DNA of 64,000 bases, taken from positions 1-64,000 of the forward strand of contig NZ_JACHOV010000009.1 of NCBI RefSeq assembly GCF_014200045.1, in the 5' to 3' direction. Source of the DNA: Rhizorhapis suberifaciens. GTDB taxonomy: Bacteria; Pseudomonadota; Alphaproteobacteria; Sphingomonadales; Sphingomonadaceae. This document shows, one piece after another, positions 26,399 through 33,973 of this stretch; the stretch's first letter is position 1; each line of letters begins with the position of its first letter. The notes under the pieces are model-generated. The model worked only from the letters and a program-made list of their open reading frames with translations, searched no databases and was not told where the DNA came from. A program made the position numbers and the translations under genes.

Positions 26399-26559
26399 TG
26401 GCCATGGTTTATATGGTTCTCAGTTTACTCCCTCTTATTTTAGGTTGCTTAGGCGGTATTTCGGCAAGTCCATTCGATCAGTTTGTCGCAAGATTGCTGT
26501 TATGTAATCCCATCGTGATCTCCCCACCAATTTGCGTATCGACCCAAGGAAAGACATAG
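26398..26559 (+). CDS. small hydrophobic ORF filling the pdhC-lpd gap
   Basis: A 53-codon frame starts with an ATG that overlaps the pdhC stop (TGATG) and ends three bases before the lpd start, so it fills the gap. The first 25 residues are hydrophobic (MVLSLLPLILGCLGGIS within), which suggests a membrane segment, followed by a Cys/Pro-rich tail. Its codon use is far more AT-rich than that of its neighbours, which argues against a typical gene. Without a homologue I cannot say it is made; the tight overlap is the support. A second ATG (26404) is in frame. Confidence 0.4.
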   Translation: MAMVYMVLSLLPLILGCLGGISASPFDQFVARLLLCNPIVISPPICVSTQGKT

Positions 26560-26562
26560 GAC

Positions 26563-27960
26563 ATGGCTGACACTTTCGACCTCATTGTTCTTGGATCCGG
26601 ACCCGGCGGCTATGTCGCCGCTATCCGTGCGAGCCAGCTGGGGCTTAAGACCGCGATTGTTGAGCGCGAGGCTTTAGGCGGGATTTGCCTTAATTGGGGG
26701 TGCATCCCGACCAAGGCGCTGCTGCGGACGAGCGAAATCTATCATTATATGAAGCAGGCCGACAATTATGGCCTCTCAGTGGAAAAGCCCTCCTTTGATC
26801 TCGACAAGGTCATCCAGCGTTCGCGCGGCGTTGCCAAGCAACTCAACCAGGGCGTCACTGGCCTGATGAAGAAGAACAAGATCACGGTCTATTTCGGCGA
26901 TGGCAAGCTTACCGGCAAGGGCAAGCTGAGTGTCACGAAGGATGGCGTCACGACCGACCTCGAGGCGAAGAACATCATCATCGCTACCGGCGCGCGCGCG
27001 CGCGACCTGCCTTTTGCCAAGGCCGACGGAAAGCGCATCTGGACCTACCGCCATGCAATGACGCCGCCCGAAATGCCGACAAAGCTGCTGGTAATCGGAT
27101 CGGGCGCGATCGGCATCGAATTTGCCAGCTTCTACAATGACATGGGCGCTAAGGTCACGGTCGTCGAAATGCTCGACCGCATCCTCCCGGTCGAAGATGC
27201 CGACGTCAGCGATTTCATGGCCAAGGCGCTCACTAAGCAGGGCATGGACATTCGCGCCTCGACTGGCGTGCAGAAGATCACTGACACCGGCAAGGGTATT
27301 ACTGCCGAGATCAAGGGCAAGGACGGCAAGGTCACGACCGAGGAGTTCAGCCATGTGATCGTCGCGGTCGGCATCGTCCCCAATGTCGAAAATCTCGGTT
27401 TGGAGGATGTGGGCGTTGAGCCCGACAAGCGGTTCCACATCAAGACCGACGAATATTGTCGCACCAATGTGCCGGGCCTCTACGCCATCGGCGACGTCAC
27501 GGGCGGACCCTGGCTGGCGCATAAGGCGAGCCATGAGGGCGTGATCGCGGCCGAACATATTGCGGACGCGCATCCGCACCCGATGGACCCCAACAACATT
27601 CCAGGCTGCACCTATTCCCACCCGCAGGTGGCCTCCGTGGGCCTTACCGAAGCCAAAGCCAAGGAGGCCGGCTACAAGGTGAAGGTCGGCAAGTTCCCGT
27701 TCATCGGCAATGGCAAGGCCATCGCGCTTGGCGAGGCTGAGGGTTTCATCAAGACAGTGTTCGACGAAGCCACCGGAGAGCTTCTTGGCGCGCATATGGT
27801 GGGCGCGGAAGTGACCGAGCTGATCCAGGGCTATACCATCGGCAAGACGCTGGAAACAACCGAGGCAGAGTTGATGCACACCGTCTTCCCGCATCCCACG
27901 CTGTCTGAGATGATGCATGAAAGCGTGCTCAACGCTTACGGGCGCACCTTGCATTTCTGA
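26563..27960 (+). CDS. lpd: dihydrolipoyl dehydrogenase (E3)
   Basis: A 465-residue flavoprotein that reoxidises dihydrolipoamide with NAD. The FAD motif VLGSGPGGYVAAIRA opens the protein, the redox disulfide is in GGICLNWGCIPTK, the NAD motif is VIGSGAIGIEFASF, and the catalytic His-Glu pair is in the C-terminal HPTLSEMMHE. It follows pdhC closely, so it probably serves the pyruvate dehydrogenase complex. AAGGAAAG lies ahead of the ATG. Confidence 0.97.
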   Translation: MADTFDLIVLGSGPGGYVAAIRASQLGLKTAIVEREALGGICLNWGCIPTKALLRTSEIYHYMKQADNYGLSVEKPSFDLDKVIQRSRGVAKQLNQGVTGLMKKNKITVYFGDGKLTGKGKLSVTKDGVTTDLEAKNIIIATGARARDLPFAKADGKRIWTYRHAMTPPEMPTKLLVIGSGAIGIEFASFYNDMGAKVTVVEMLDRILPVEDADVSDFMAKALTKQGMDIRASTGVQKITDTGKGITAEIKGKDGKVTTEEFSHVIVAVGIVPNVENLGLEDVGVEPDKRFHIKTDEYCRTNVPGLYAIGDVTGGPWLAHKASHEGVIAAEHIADAHPHPMDPNNIPGCTYSHPQVASVGLTEAKAKEAGYKVKVGKFPFIGNGKAIALGEAEGFIKTVFDEATGELLGAHMVGAEVTELIQGYTIGKTLETTEAELMHTVFPHPTLSEMMHESVLNAYGRTLHF

Positions 27961-28028
27961 GGAACTGCCGCCTGTTCTCTCCATAATGGAGTTGAAAGAT
28001 CGGCAGCAAGAACGGACGCAGGATATAA

Positions 28029-28048
28029 CCCCCGGATAAAATCGGGGG
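28029..28048 (+). promoter_or_regulatory. hairpin that hides the ribosome site of the PEP-CTERM gene
   Basis: CCCCCG, loop GATAAAAT, CGGGGG: a perfect six-pair stem whose 3' arm GGGGG is also the Shine-Dalgarno of the gene at 28059, ten bases downstream. Such a stem would block ribosome binding until opened. An upstream nested dyad (CTGCCG 27965-27970 with CGGCAG 28001-28006, CTCCA/TGGAG inside) lies in the lpd-gene spacer. Confidence 0.5.
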
Positions 28049-28058
28049 AATATCTGCC

Positions 28059-28631
28059 ATGAATCTTTGCCCTTTGTTCGCCTTGGCAGGGCTCGCCATC
28101 GCCGCGCCTGCGTCGGCGGCGACGATTTTGCTGCATCCTGACGGGGCGGAGCATCGTGCCGCGATCAATATCGACATGTTTCTGGGGGAGGGGGTCTATG
28201 CGGCCCGCTTCGCCTTCGATCGGCCTGTTGGTCCGGAATGCCTCCTGACCTTCATTCACAATGTCGATTATGACTTTTACGGCGTGGCGGATGGCATCCA
28301 TTATGGTGGCGACGATGTCCCGACCTTTTGGGATCATAGCTTCACAGGCTCGACATTCTCGACCCTTTTGCGCGTCGAGCGGCCCTATCGGCAGCTTTGG
28401 CATTGGGCCGGCGAGATCGGCGATGTCGAGGAGCGCGGTGTCTATTCCGTGAACGCGGCCTTTGGAGAATTTACTTTCGACTCCCCAGCACCCGTGCGCC
28501 TCGATTATGGTTTCGAACGAGTAGGGGAGGTGCCCGAACCGTCAAGCTGGGCCATGCTGATCGCCGGCTTCCTGGCCCTGGGTACAGCCTTGCGGCGGCA
28601 GAGGGTTCGAGTGGGCTTGGGGTGGCTTTAA
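28059..28631 (+). CDS. PEP-CTERM sorting-domain protein
   Basis: A 190-residue secreted protein. A signal peptide ends near residue 20 (APASA). The C-terminal sorting signal has all three parts: VPEP at 158-161, a hydrophobic helix (AMLIAGFLALGTA) and a basic tail (LRRQR). This is the substrate signal for exosortase A, whose gene lies at 51582-53111 of this window. The middle is a beta-rich domain I cannot assign, with aromatic and Asp-rich stretches. It follows lpd by 98 bases and has its own hairpin-covered ribosome site. Confidence 0.88.
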   Translation: MNLCPLFALAGLAIAAPASAATILLHPDGAEHRAAINIDMFLGEGVYAARFAFDRPVGPECLLTFIHNVDYDFYGVADGIHYGGDDVPTFWDHSFTGSTFSTLLRVERPYRQLWHWAGEIGDVEERGVYSVNAAFGEFTFDSPAPVRLDYGFERVGEVPEPSSWAMLIAGFLALGTALRRQRVRVGLGWL

Positions 28632-28893
28632 GTAAGTCCATTTTCAGGCTCCGAGCCACCACAGCGGGCAAACTCCGTCTCCGCGGCATTTCGCGTGTTC
28701 CCCCATTCGCCCTCCGAACCTCGGCGGATGATTTTGTTTCGATACAAAGGATGGGGTTCGATGGACCAATGACCGGCATGGGTGGTGAGTGGACTGTCTG
28801 ATTTAAAGCCCCAAACCTAATAAGCTGCCGTTTGCCAAGTGCTTCAGACAGCCGGGAGTGGTGGTAAAGCCGCTACTTTCGTTTTCTTCTCGG

Positions 28894-29742
28894 TTAGTTA
28901 GCCCCCGGGTCCGCCTCAGTTCCATAGGACAGTCCCTCGGCGCATTTACCTTCGCGGTCGAACACAACGCTGACATTCCAGCGCCCACGCTCGAAACTGA
29001 CAGTGGGGGGGAAAGATGCTCCGTGTAAGGAAAACGGAATAATGATGCCCTTGGGTTTTCGCCATCCTGCACGCCGTGCCGCAGTCCTAAATAGCTCTGC
29101 TCCGAAGCAATTCGATCCCAGCGGATCACTCTTTGGAGTCTGCACGATGTCAATGTCAACGCGTCGATCGCCACGAATACTGGGGTTGATTAGGATTGGG
29201 CGCTTAGCTTTGCGAAAACGTGGACGTCGCCAAGCATCCATCGGCACAAACGCCTCGTCATAAGTGAAGCTAACGTGCCATCGGTTAGCGCTCGTAGGGC
29301 CGGATGCCCAAACGGTATAGTGGGCCTGGCGTGGAGCCTCGTATGATGTTTTCAGGGGCGGGAGCGAGAAAGTTCGTTCCAGCGTCTCAACGCTGAGGCC
29401 GCTGCTTGGCCACTGGAATATGGAGAGCAATCGCTTTTCCAGCTCCGCCGCATCATAATTGCAGTCAGCCTCCTGGGTTAAATACGGCTGTCCTGCCAGT
29501 GAATCCCATTTCTCGGTCACTATACAGGCAGTAGTCACACGCTCGGCCCCTTCTGCGGACACCGCAAGCGGACTCAAAACGCTCATTAGAATCCAGGCAG
29601 CAGACACAGACCCTCCGCAGATGAGGTAGAGCCTCGACACGCGATGATTAGCCGCTTGAGGTAGTCTGCTTTTAGGCGGGTCAACCACCGCTCTCAATGG
29701 CAAAAAATGCTCATAGCTGACATCGACTGTGCGGTCCTGCAT
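28894..29742 (-). CDS. hypothetical exported protein
   Basis: A 282-residue protein I do not recognise. It has a hydrophobic segment at about residues 35-60 (LYLICGGSVSAAWILMSVLSPLAVSA) with charged residues before it, then a soluble part with conserved-looking Cys residues and basic Trp/Pro-rich stretches (DAWRRPRFRKAKRP). It looks like a membrane-anchored or secreted protein. The region around it is lower in GC than its neighbours and no gene on either side explains it. The start at 29742 is the longest possible and uncertain. Confidence 0.5.
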   Translation of the reverse strand: MQDRTVDVSYEHFLPLRAVVDPPKSRLPQAANHRVSRLYLICGGSVSAAWILMSVLSPLAVSAEGAERVTTACIVTEKWDSLAGQPYLTQEADCNYDAAELEKRLLSIFQWPSSGLSVETLERTFSLPPLKTSYEAPRQAHYTVWASGPTSANRWHVSFTYDEAFVPMDAWRRPRFRKAKRPILINPSIRGDRRVDIDIVQTPKSDPLGSNCFGAELFRTAARRAGWRKPKGIIIPFSLHGASFPPTVSFERGRWNVSVVFDREGKCAEGLSYGTEADPGAN

Positions 29743-29790
29743 TCACGCCACCCAGCCATCGAATCTCCGCAAAAAGCAGAAACTCGTCCC

Positions 29791-31011
29791 TTACGCCGCC
29801 TTGCGCAGTTGCAGGTCCTCGCGGCCCCAGATTTCGACCAGAGCGTCGGTCAGTTCCTGCATCATTTCGGTCGTATGCGAGGGGCCGGGGGTGAAGCGCA
29901 GGCGCTCTGATCCGCGGGGGACGGTGGGATAGTTGATGGGCTGCACATAGACGCCATATTCGGCCAGCAAGATGTCGCTGATCCGCTTGGCTTTGACGGG
30001 GTCCCCAACCATCAGCGGAACGATGTGCGTCGTGGACGGCATCACCGGCAGGCCGGCGTCCTTGAACATGTCCTTCAGCGTCTGGGCCGCTGCCTGCTGG
30101 CCGTCGCGTTCCACGCTGGACTCCTTCAGATGCCGTACGGCCGCCAGGACGCCCGAAACCAGCACTGGCGACAGGCTGGTCGTGAAGATAAAGCCCGGCG
30201 CGTAGGAACGGATGACGTCGATGATGACCTTGTCCGTCGCGATATAGCCGCCCATCACGCCAAAGGCTTTGCCCAACGTGCCCTCAATGATGGTCAGGCG
30301 ATGGGCCACGTCGTCGCGTTCGGAAATGCCGCCGCCGCGCTTGCCGTACATGCCGACGGCATGGACCTCGTCCAGATAGGTCAGCGCATTATATTCGTCG
30401 GCCAGGTCGCAGATTTCTGCAATCGGGGCGACGTCGCCATCCATGGAATAGACCGATTCGAAAGCGATGAGCTTCGGCGCGTCCGGATCTGCGGCTTCAA
30501 GCAATTGGCGCAGGTGATCGACATCATTGTGGCGGAAAACCTGCTTTTCGCAGCCTGAATTGCGGATGCCCGCAATCATCGAGGCATGATTGAGCTCGTC
30601 GGAAAAGATGATGCAACCCGGCAGAATTTTGGCCAGCGTCGACAGCGTAGCGTCGTTGGAAACATAGCCGCTGGTGAAAAGCAGCGCCGCCTCTTTGCCA
30701 TGAAGGTCTGCAAGCTCTGCTTCCAGATCGACATGATAGTGCGTGTTGCCGCCGATATTGCGGGTCCCGCCCGATCCGGCGCCAACATCGTGCAGCGCTT
30801 CTTCCATTGCGGCGATAACCTTGGGATGCTGCCCCATCGCAAGATAATCGTTCGAGCACCACACGGTAATCGGCTTGGGGCCATTATGTCCGGCAAAGCA
30901 GCGGGCGTTGGGAAATGCGCCCTTGTTGCGCAGGATGTCGATGAAGACGCGATAGCGGCCTTCCGTATGCAAGCGGTCGATCGCCTGTGAAAAAATATGC
31001 TGGTAGTTCAC
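29791..31011 (-). CDS. hemA: 5-aminolevulinate synthase (C4 pathway)
   Basis: A 406-residue PLP enzyme that condenses glycine with succinyl-CoA in the first step of heme synthesis in alphaproteobacteria. It belongs to the alpha-oxoamine synthase family: [17 protein letters not shown], the [11 protein letters not shown] segment and the PLP-binding Lys in [15 protein letters not shown] are clear. The N-terminal [21 protein letters not shown] matches HemA, which separates it from BioF and Kbl relatives. It stands alone between unrelated genes. Confidence 0.96.
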   Translation of the reverse strand: MNYQHIFSQAIDRLHTEGRYRVFIDILRNKGAFPNARCFAGHNGPKPITVWCSNDYLAMGQHPKVIAAMEEALHDVGAGSGGTRNIGGNTHYHVDLEAELADLHGKEAALLFTSGYVSNDATLSTLAKILPGCIIFSDELNHASMIAGIRNSGCEKQVFRHNDVDHLRQLLEAADPDAPKLIAFESVYSMDGDVAPIAEICDLADEYNALTYLDEVHAVGMYGKRGGGISERDDVAHRLTIIEGTLGKAFGVMGGYIATDKVIIDVIRSYAPGFIFTTSLSPVLVSGVLAAVRHLKESSVERDGQQAAAQTLKDMFKDAGLPVMPSTTHIVPLMVGDPVKAKRISDILLAEYGVYVQPINYPTVPRGSERLRFTPGPSHTTEMMQELTDALVEIWGREDLQLRKAA

Positions 31012-31147
31012 CTGATGTCCCGCTCGCAGCCTTTGCCCGACCCATATATATACGGTTATTCGCGCCCTTACAGGCTAAGCGCAGCAATTTCCAGCGATAA
31101 CGGCTCTCAATAATAGGTAAAATCTGCGCCAAGTGCACATGGGCGCC

Positions 31148-31990
31148 CTACAACATCAATGTATCGGCCAATCCAAAGTCTCTAAGGGCAGGAGCAAGGA
31201 CCGCGATATCGGCACCCAGTCGCGTAAACACCGCGATTCCGTCAGCCGGGCGTTCCGGCCATTCTTGGCCCTGTGTCAGATAGGCGACCCGCCGGGCTAT
31301 GCCTTCGCCGCCGTCCATGAAAGTGAGCGGCCGAGGACTCGCGGCGGCAAGGTCCGCTTCCACAAGGGGAAAATGGGTGCAGGCAAGGACCACTACATCC
31401 ATCATGTCGCCTCCAGGCTGCCCCAACAGCCCCTCCAAAGCCCTCGCCGGAATCGTCTTATCCACAGCCGCGCCGCGCAATTTGCATTCCGCATAGTCTA
31501 CCAGTTCCGGGCTGCCATGGCGAAGGATCAGGCAGTCGGCGCCAAACTCCTGCGCCAGCCGGTCGACATAAGGTTGGCGGACGGTCGCCTGGGTGCCCAG
31601 CACGCCGATCACCCTCGTCCTGGAAGTCAAAGCAGCGGGCTTTACCGCGGGAACCGTTCCCACCACCGGTATATCGAGCGCCGCGCGTACAACCGAAAGC
31701 GCGATGGTCGAGGCGGTGTTGCAGGCGATGACGGCCAGGCGCGGACGGTAGCGTTCGACCAGCCGCCCCAGCAAGGCCGGAACGCGCGCCGATATCTCAG
31801 CCTCTGTCTTGGTTCCATAAGGATAGAAGGCGGGATCGGCGGCATAGATGACGGGCGCGTTGGGCAAAAGCTTGCGTGTTGGTTGAAGAATGGACAGTCC
31901 CCCGACACCGGAATCGAAAAAGAGGAGCGGAGCATTTGCTGGGATCATGAGCGCCATTCGTTTCGTTAGCGGATCTATAGCCTTTGCCAT
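31148..31990 (-). CDS. murI: glutamate racemase
   Basis: A 280-residue cofactor-independent racemase that makes D-glutamate for peptidoglycan. The two catalytic cysteines are in AVIACNTAS and VVLACTHFP, and the first loop FFDSGVGGLS holds the conserved Asp-Ser-Gly. The longest start at 31990 adds about 20 residues before the family start MALMIPANAPLLFF; the inner ATG is the likely true one. It is divergent from plsY. Confidence 0.95.
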   Translation of the reverse strand: MAKAIDPLTKRMALMIPANAPLLFFDSGVGGLSILQPTRKLLPNAPVIYAADPAFYPYGTKTEAEISARVPALLGRLVERYRPRLAVIACNTASTIALSVVRAALDIPVVGTVPAVKPAALTSRTRVIGVLGTQATVRQPYVDRLAQEFGADCLILRHGSPELVDYAECKLRGAAVDKTIPARALEGLLGQPGGDMMDVVVLACTHFPLVEADLAAASPRPLTFMDGGEGIARRVAYLTQGQEWPERPADGIAVFTRLGADIAVLAPALRDFGLADTLML

Positions 31991-32109
31991 AACCCGGCCT
32001 GATCAGATGCGTGTTAACCCGACAGGTTATTGCGAATACGTACTGTAAGGTGATTGCGGTGCAGGGCAAAGGCATTATAGTCGGAAAACGGAGGGCGAAG
32101 GCTAATTTC

Positions 32110-32706
32110 ATGTATATTTCGTGGCTCGCGCCCACAGCGGCGCTTCTGCTCGGCTATCTGCTTGGATCCATACCTTTCGGGCTGCTGCTCGCAAAGGCTT
32201 CGGGCGCGGGCGATCTGCGCAAGATCGGATCGGGTAATATCGGCGCGACCAATGTGCTTCGCACCGGGAGGAAGGGCATTGCCGCCGCAACACTGATCCT
32301 GGACGTGGCGAAGGGCGCGGTGGCCGTGCTGGTTGGCGCCATGCTCGCCCCGCATGGAGCCCTATTGGCGGGGGCAGGAGCCTTTTTGGGCCATTGTTAT
32401 CCGATCTGGCTGAGGCTTAACGGCGGCAAGGGGGTGGCGACTTACCTGGGCATAGCTCTGGCGCTGCACTGGCCCTGCGGCGTGGTTTACGCCCTGGTGT
32501 GGATCGCGGCGTTTGCGACGCTGCGCTATTCCTCGGTGGGAGGCATGCTGGCGGCGATTGCGGCCCCGGTAAGCGCGGCGGCCCTTGGCCGTTTCGACCT
32601 CGTGCCATTGTTCCTGGGTCTTACCGTCGTCCTGCTGTGGAAGCATCGCAGCAATATCTTGCGGCTTCTCACAGGAACCGAACCCAAGGTCGGCAACTCC
32701 CATTAG
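32110..32706 (+). CDS. plsY: glycerol-3-phosphate acyltransferase PlsY
   Basis: A 198-residue inner-membrane acyltransferase that uses acyl-phosphate to acylate glycerol-3-phosphate. Its three motifs are visible: GSIPFGLLLAK, the GSGNIGATNVLRTG loop, and HCYPIWLRLNGGKGVAT. It has five hydrophobic segments. The ATG at 32110 is preferred over the long open frame. plsX is not nearby. It is followed eleven bases later by dprA. Confidence 0.96.
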   Translation: MYISWLAPTAALLLGYLLGSIPFGLLLAKASGAGDLRKIGSGNIGATNVLRTGRKGIAAATLILDVAKGAVAVLVGAMLAPHGALLAGAGAFLGHCYPIWLRLNGGKGVATYLGIALALHWPCGVVYALVWIAAFATLRYSSVGGMLAAIAAPVSAAALGRFDLVPLFLGLTVVLLWKHRSNILRLLTGTEPKVGNSH

Positions 32707-32717
32707 GACCTGACAGC

Positions 32718-33818
32718 GTGACAGCAGATAATTTCGGCGCACGGGACAAACTTGCCCGTTTGCAACTCATCCGGTCGGCCAATATCGGGCCTGTCACTTA
32801 TTTCCAGCTGATTGCACGCTTCGGCACAGCGCAGGCGGCGTTGCAGGCGATTCCGGAACTGGCGGCTCGGGGTGGTGGACGCCCGCCACGGCTTGCGGGC
32901 CTGGGCGATATCGAACGGGAGGTCGAGCGGGTGCGGGCGCTGGGCGCACGCTATCTGTTCCTGGAGCAGCATGACTATCCCGCCCTGCTGGCAGAGATCG
33001 ATAACGCGCCGCCCGCCATCATCTTTCGCGGGCGGTTGGAGTTGCTCGAACGGCCGATGATTGCGCTGGTCGGCGCACGCAATGCGTCCGCTGCCGCCTG
33101 CCGCTTTGCCCGGGGGTTGGCGCAGGATCTCGGGCGTTCGGGCGCCAGCGTGGTGTCGGGGCTGGCGCGGGGTATCGATACGGCGGCGCATGAGGGATCG
33201 TTGGCGACAGGCACCATAGCCGTGATCGCCAGTGGTATCGACATTGTGTTTCCCCCGGAAAACGCCGCTCTTCAGGAAGGGATAGCTCAGGAGGGGCTGC
33301 TGTTCGCAGAGCAACCGCCGGGGACGGAACCCAGAGCAAGGCATTTTCCCTATCGCAACCGGATAATCGCCGGCCTGGCTGCAGGGACGGTAGTCGTGGA
33401 GGCCGCGCCGCGTTCCGGATCGCTGATCACCGCGCGTCTGGCGGCGGAAAGCGGCCGGGAGGTGATGGCAGTGCCAGGCTCGCCGCTCGATCCCAGGGCG
33501 CAGGGCTGTAACCTGCTGATCCGCGAAGGCGCGACGCTTATCCAGAATGCAGCGGACGTCATGGAAGCCGTTGGTCCCATGGATTCGCGGCTGATGCGGC
33601 AGGAAAAAATGCCTTTTGCCGAGGAACCCGTGCCCAGCGATACCACCGAGCGGGAGAGGCGCGACGTAGCGGCTCTGCTCAGCATGACGCCGGTGGCGGT
33701 GGATGAGATCATCCGCCAATCCAGCCTGCCGCCCGCCATCGTCCAGACCGTGTTGCTGGAACTTGAATTGGCCGGACGGCTCGACCGGCATGCCGGGGGC
33801 AGGGTGTCGCTGGTTTGA
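32718..33818 (+). CDS. dprA: DNA-processing protein DprA
   Basis: A 366-residue DprA, which loads RecA on incoming single-stranded DNA. The Rossmann-like core has GARNASAAACRFARGLA, SGLARGIDTAAHEGSL, FPYRNRIIAGL and VEAAPRSGSLITA motifs, and a C-terminal winged helix (DVAALLSMTPVAVDEIIRQS) follows. The likely start is the GTG at 32718, after the plsY stop. The plsY-dprA-topA order is common in sphingomonads. Confidence 0.95.
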   Translation: MTADNFGARDKLARLQLIRSANIGPVTYFQLIARFGTAQAALQAIPELAARGGGRPPRLAGLGDIEREVERVRALGARYLFLEQHDYPALLAEIDNAPPAIIFRGRLELLERPMIALVGARNASAAACRFARGLAQDLGRSGASVVSGLARGIDTAAHEGSLATGTIAVIASGIDIVFPPENAALQEGIAQEGLLFAEQPPGTEPRARHFPYRNRIIAGLAAGTVVVEAAPRSGSLITARLAAESGREVMAVPGSPLDPRAQGCNLLIREGATLIQNAADVMEAVGPMDSRLMRQEKMPFAEEPVPSDTTERERRDVAALLSMTPVAVDEIIRQSSLPPAIVQTVLLELELAGRLDRHAGGRVSLV

Positions 33819-33973
33819 AGTTTTGAAGAGGGCCGCCGTTCGTTTTCCAGCGGCTGATCCAACAACTCTTGCCCATCAGCCCAAAATACGCCTATCCACC
33901 CGCCTCTTGACGGCAGGTACGATTAGTCGCCAGCCTCGTGCGTGTACGCGTAAGGATCGGAAATACCGGAAAC

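Noticed and set aside
28632-28893. Region after the PEP-CTERM gene with several open frames
   Set aside because: The 134-codon plus-strand and 102- and 123-codon minus-strand frames overlap one another or known genes, and none has a family-like sequence.
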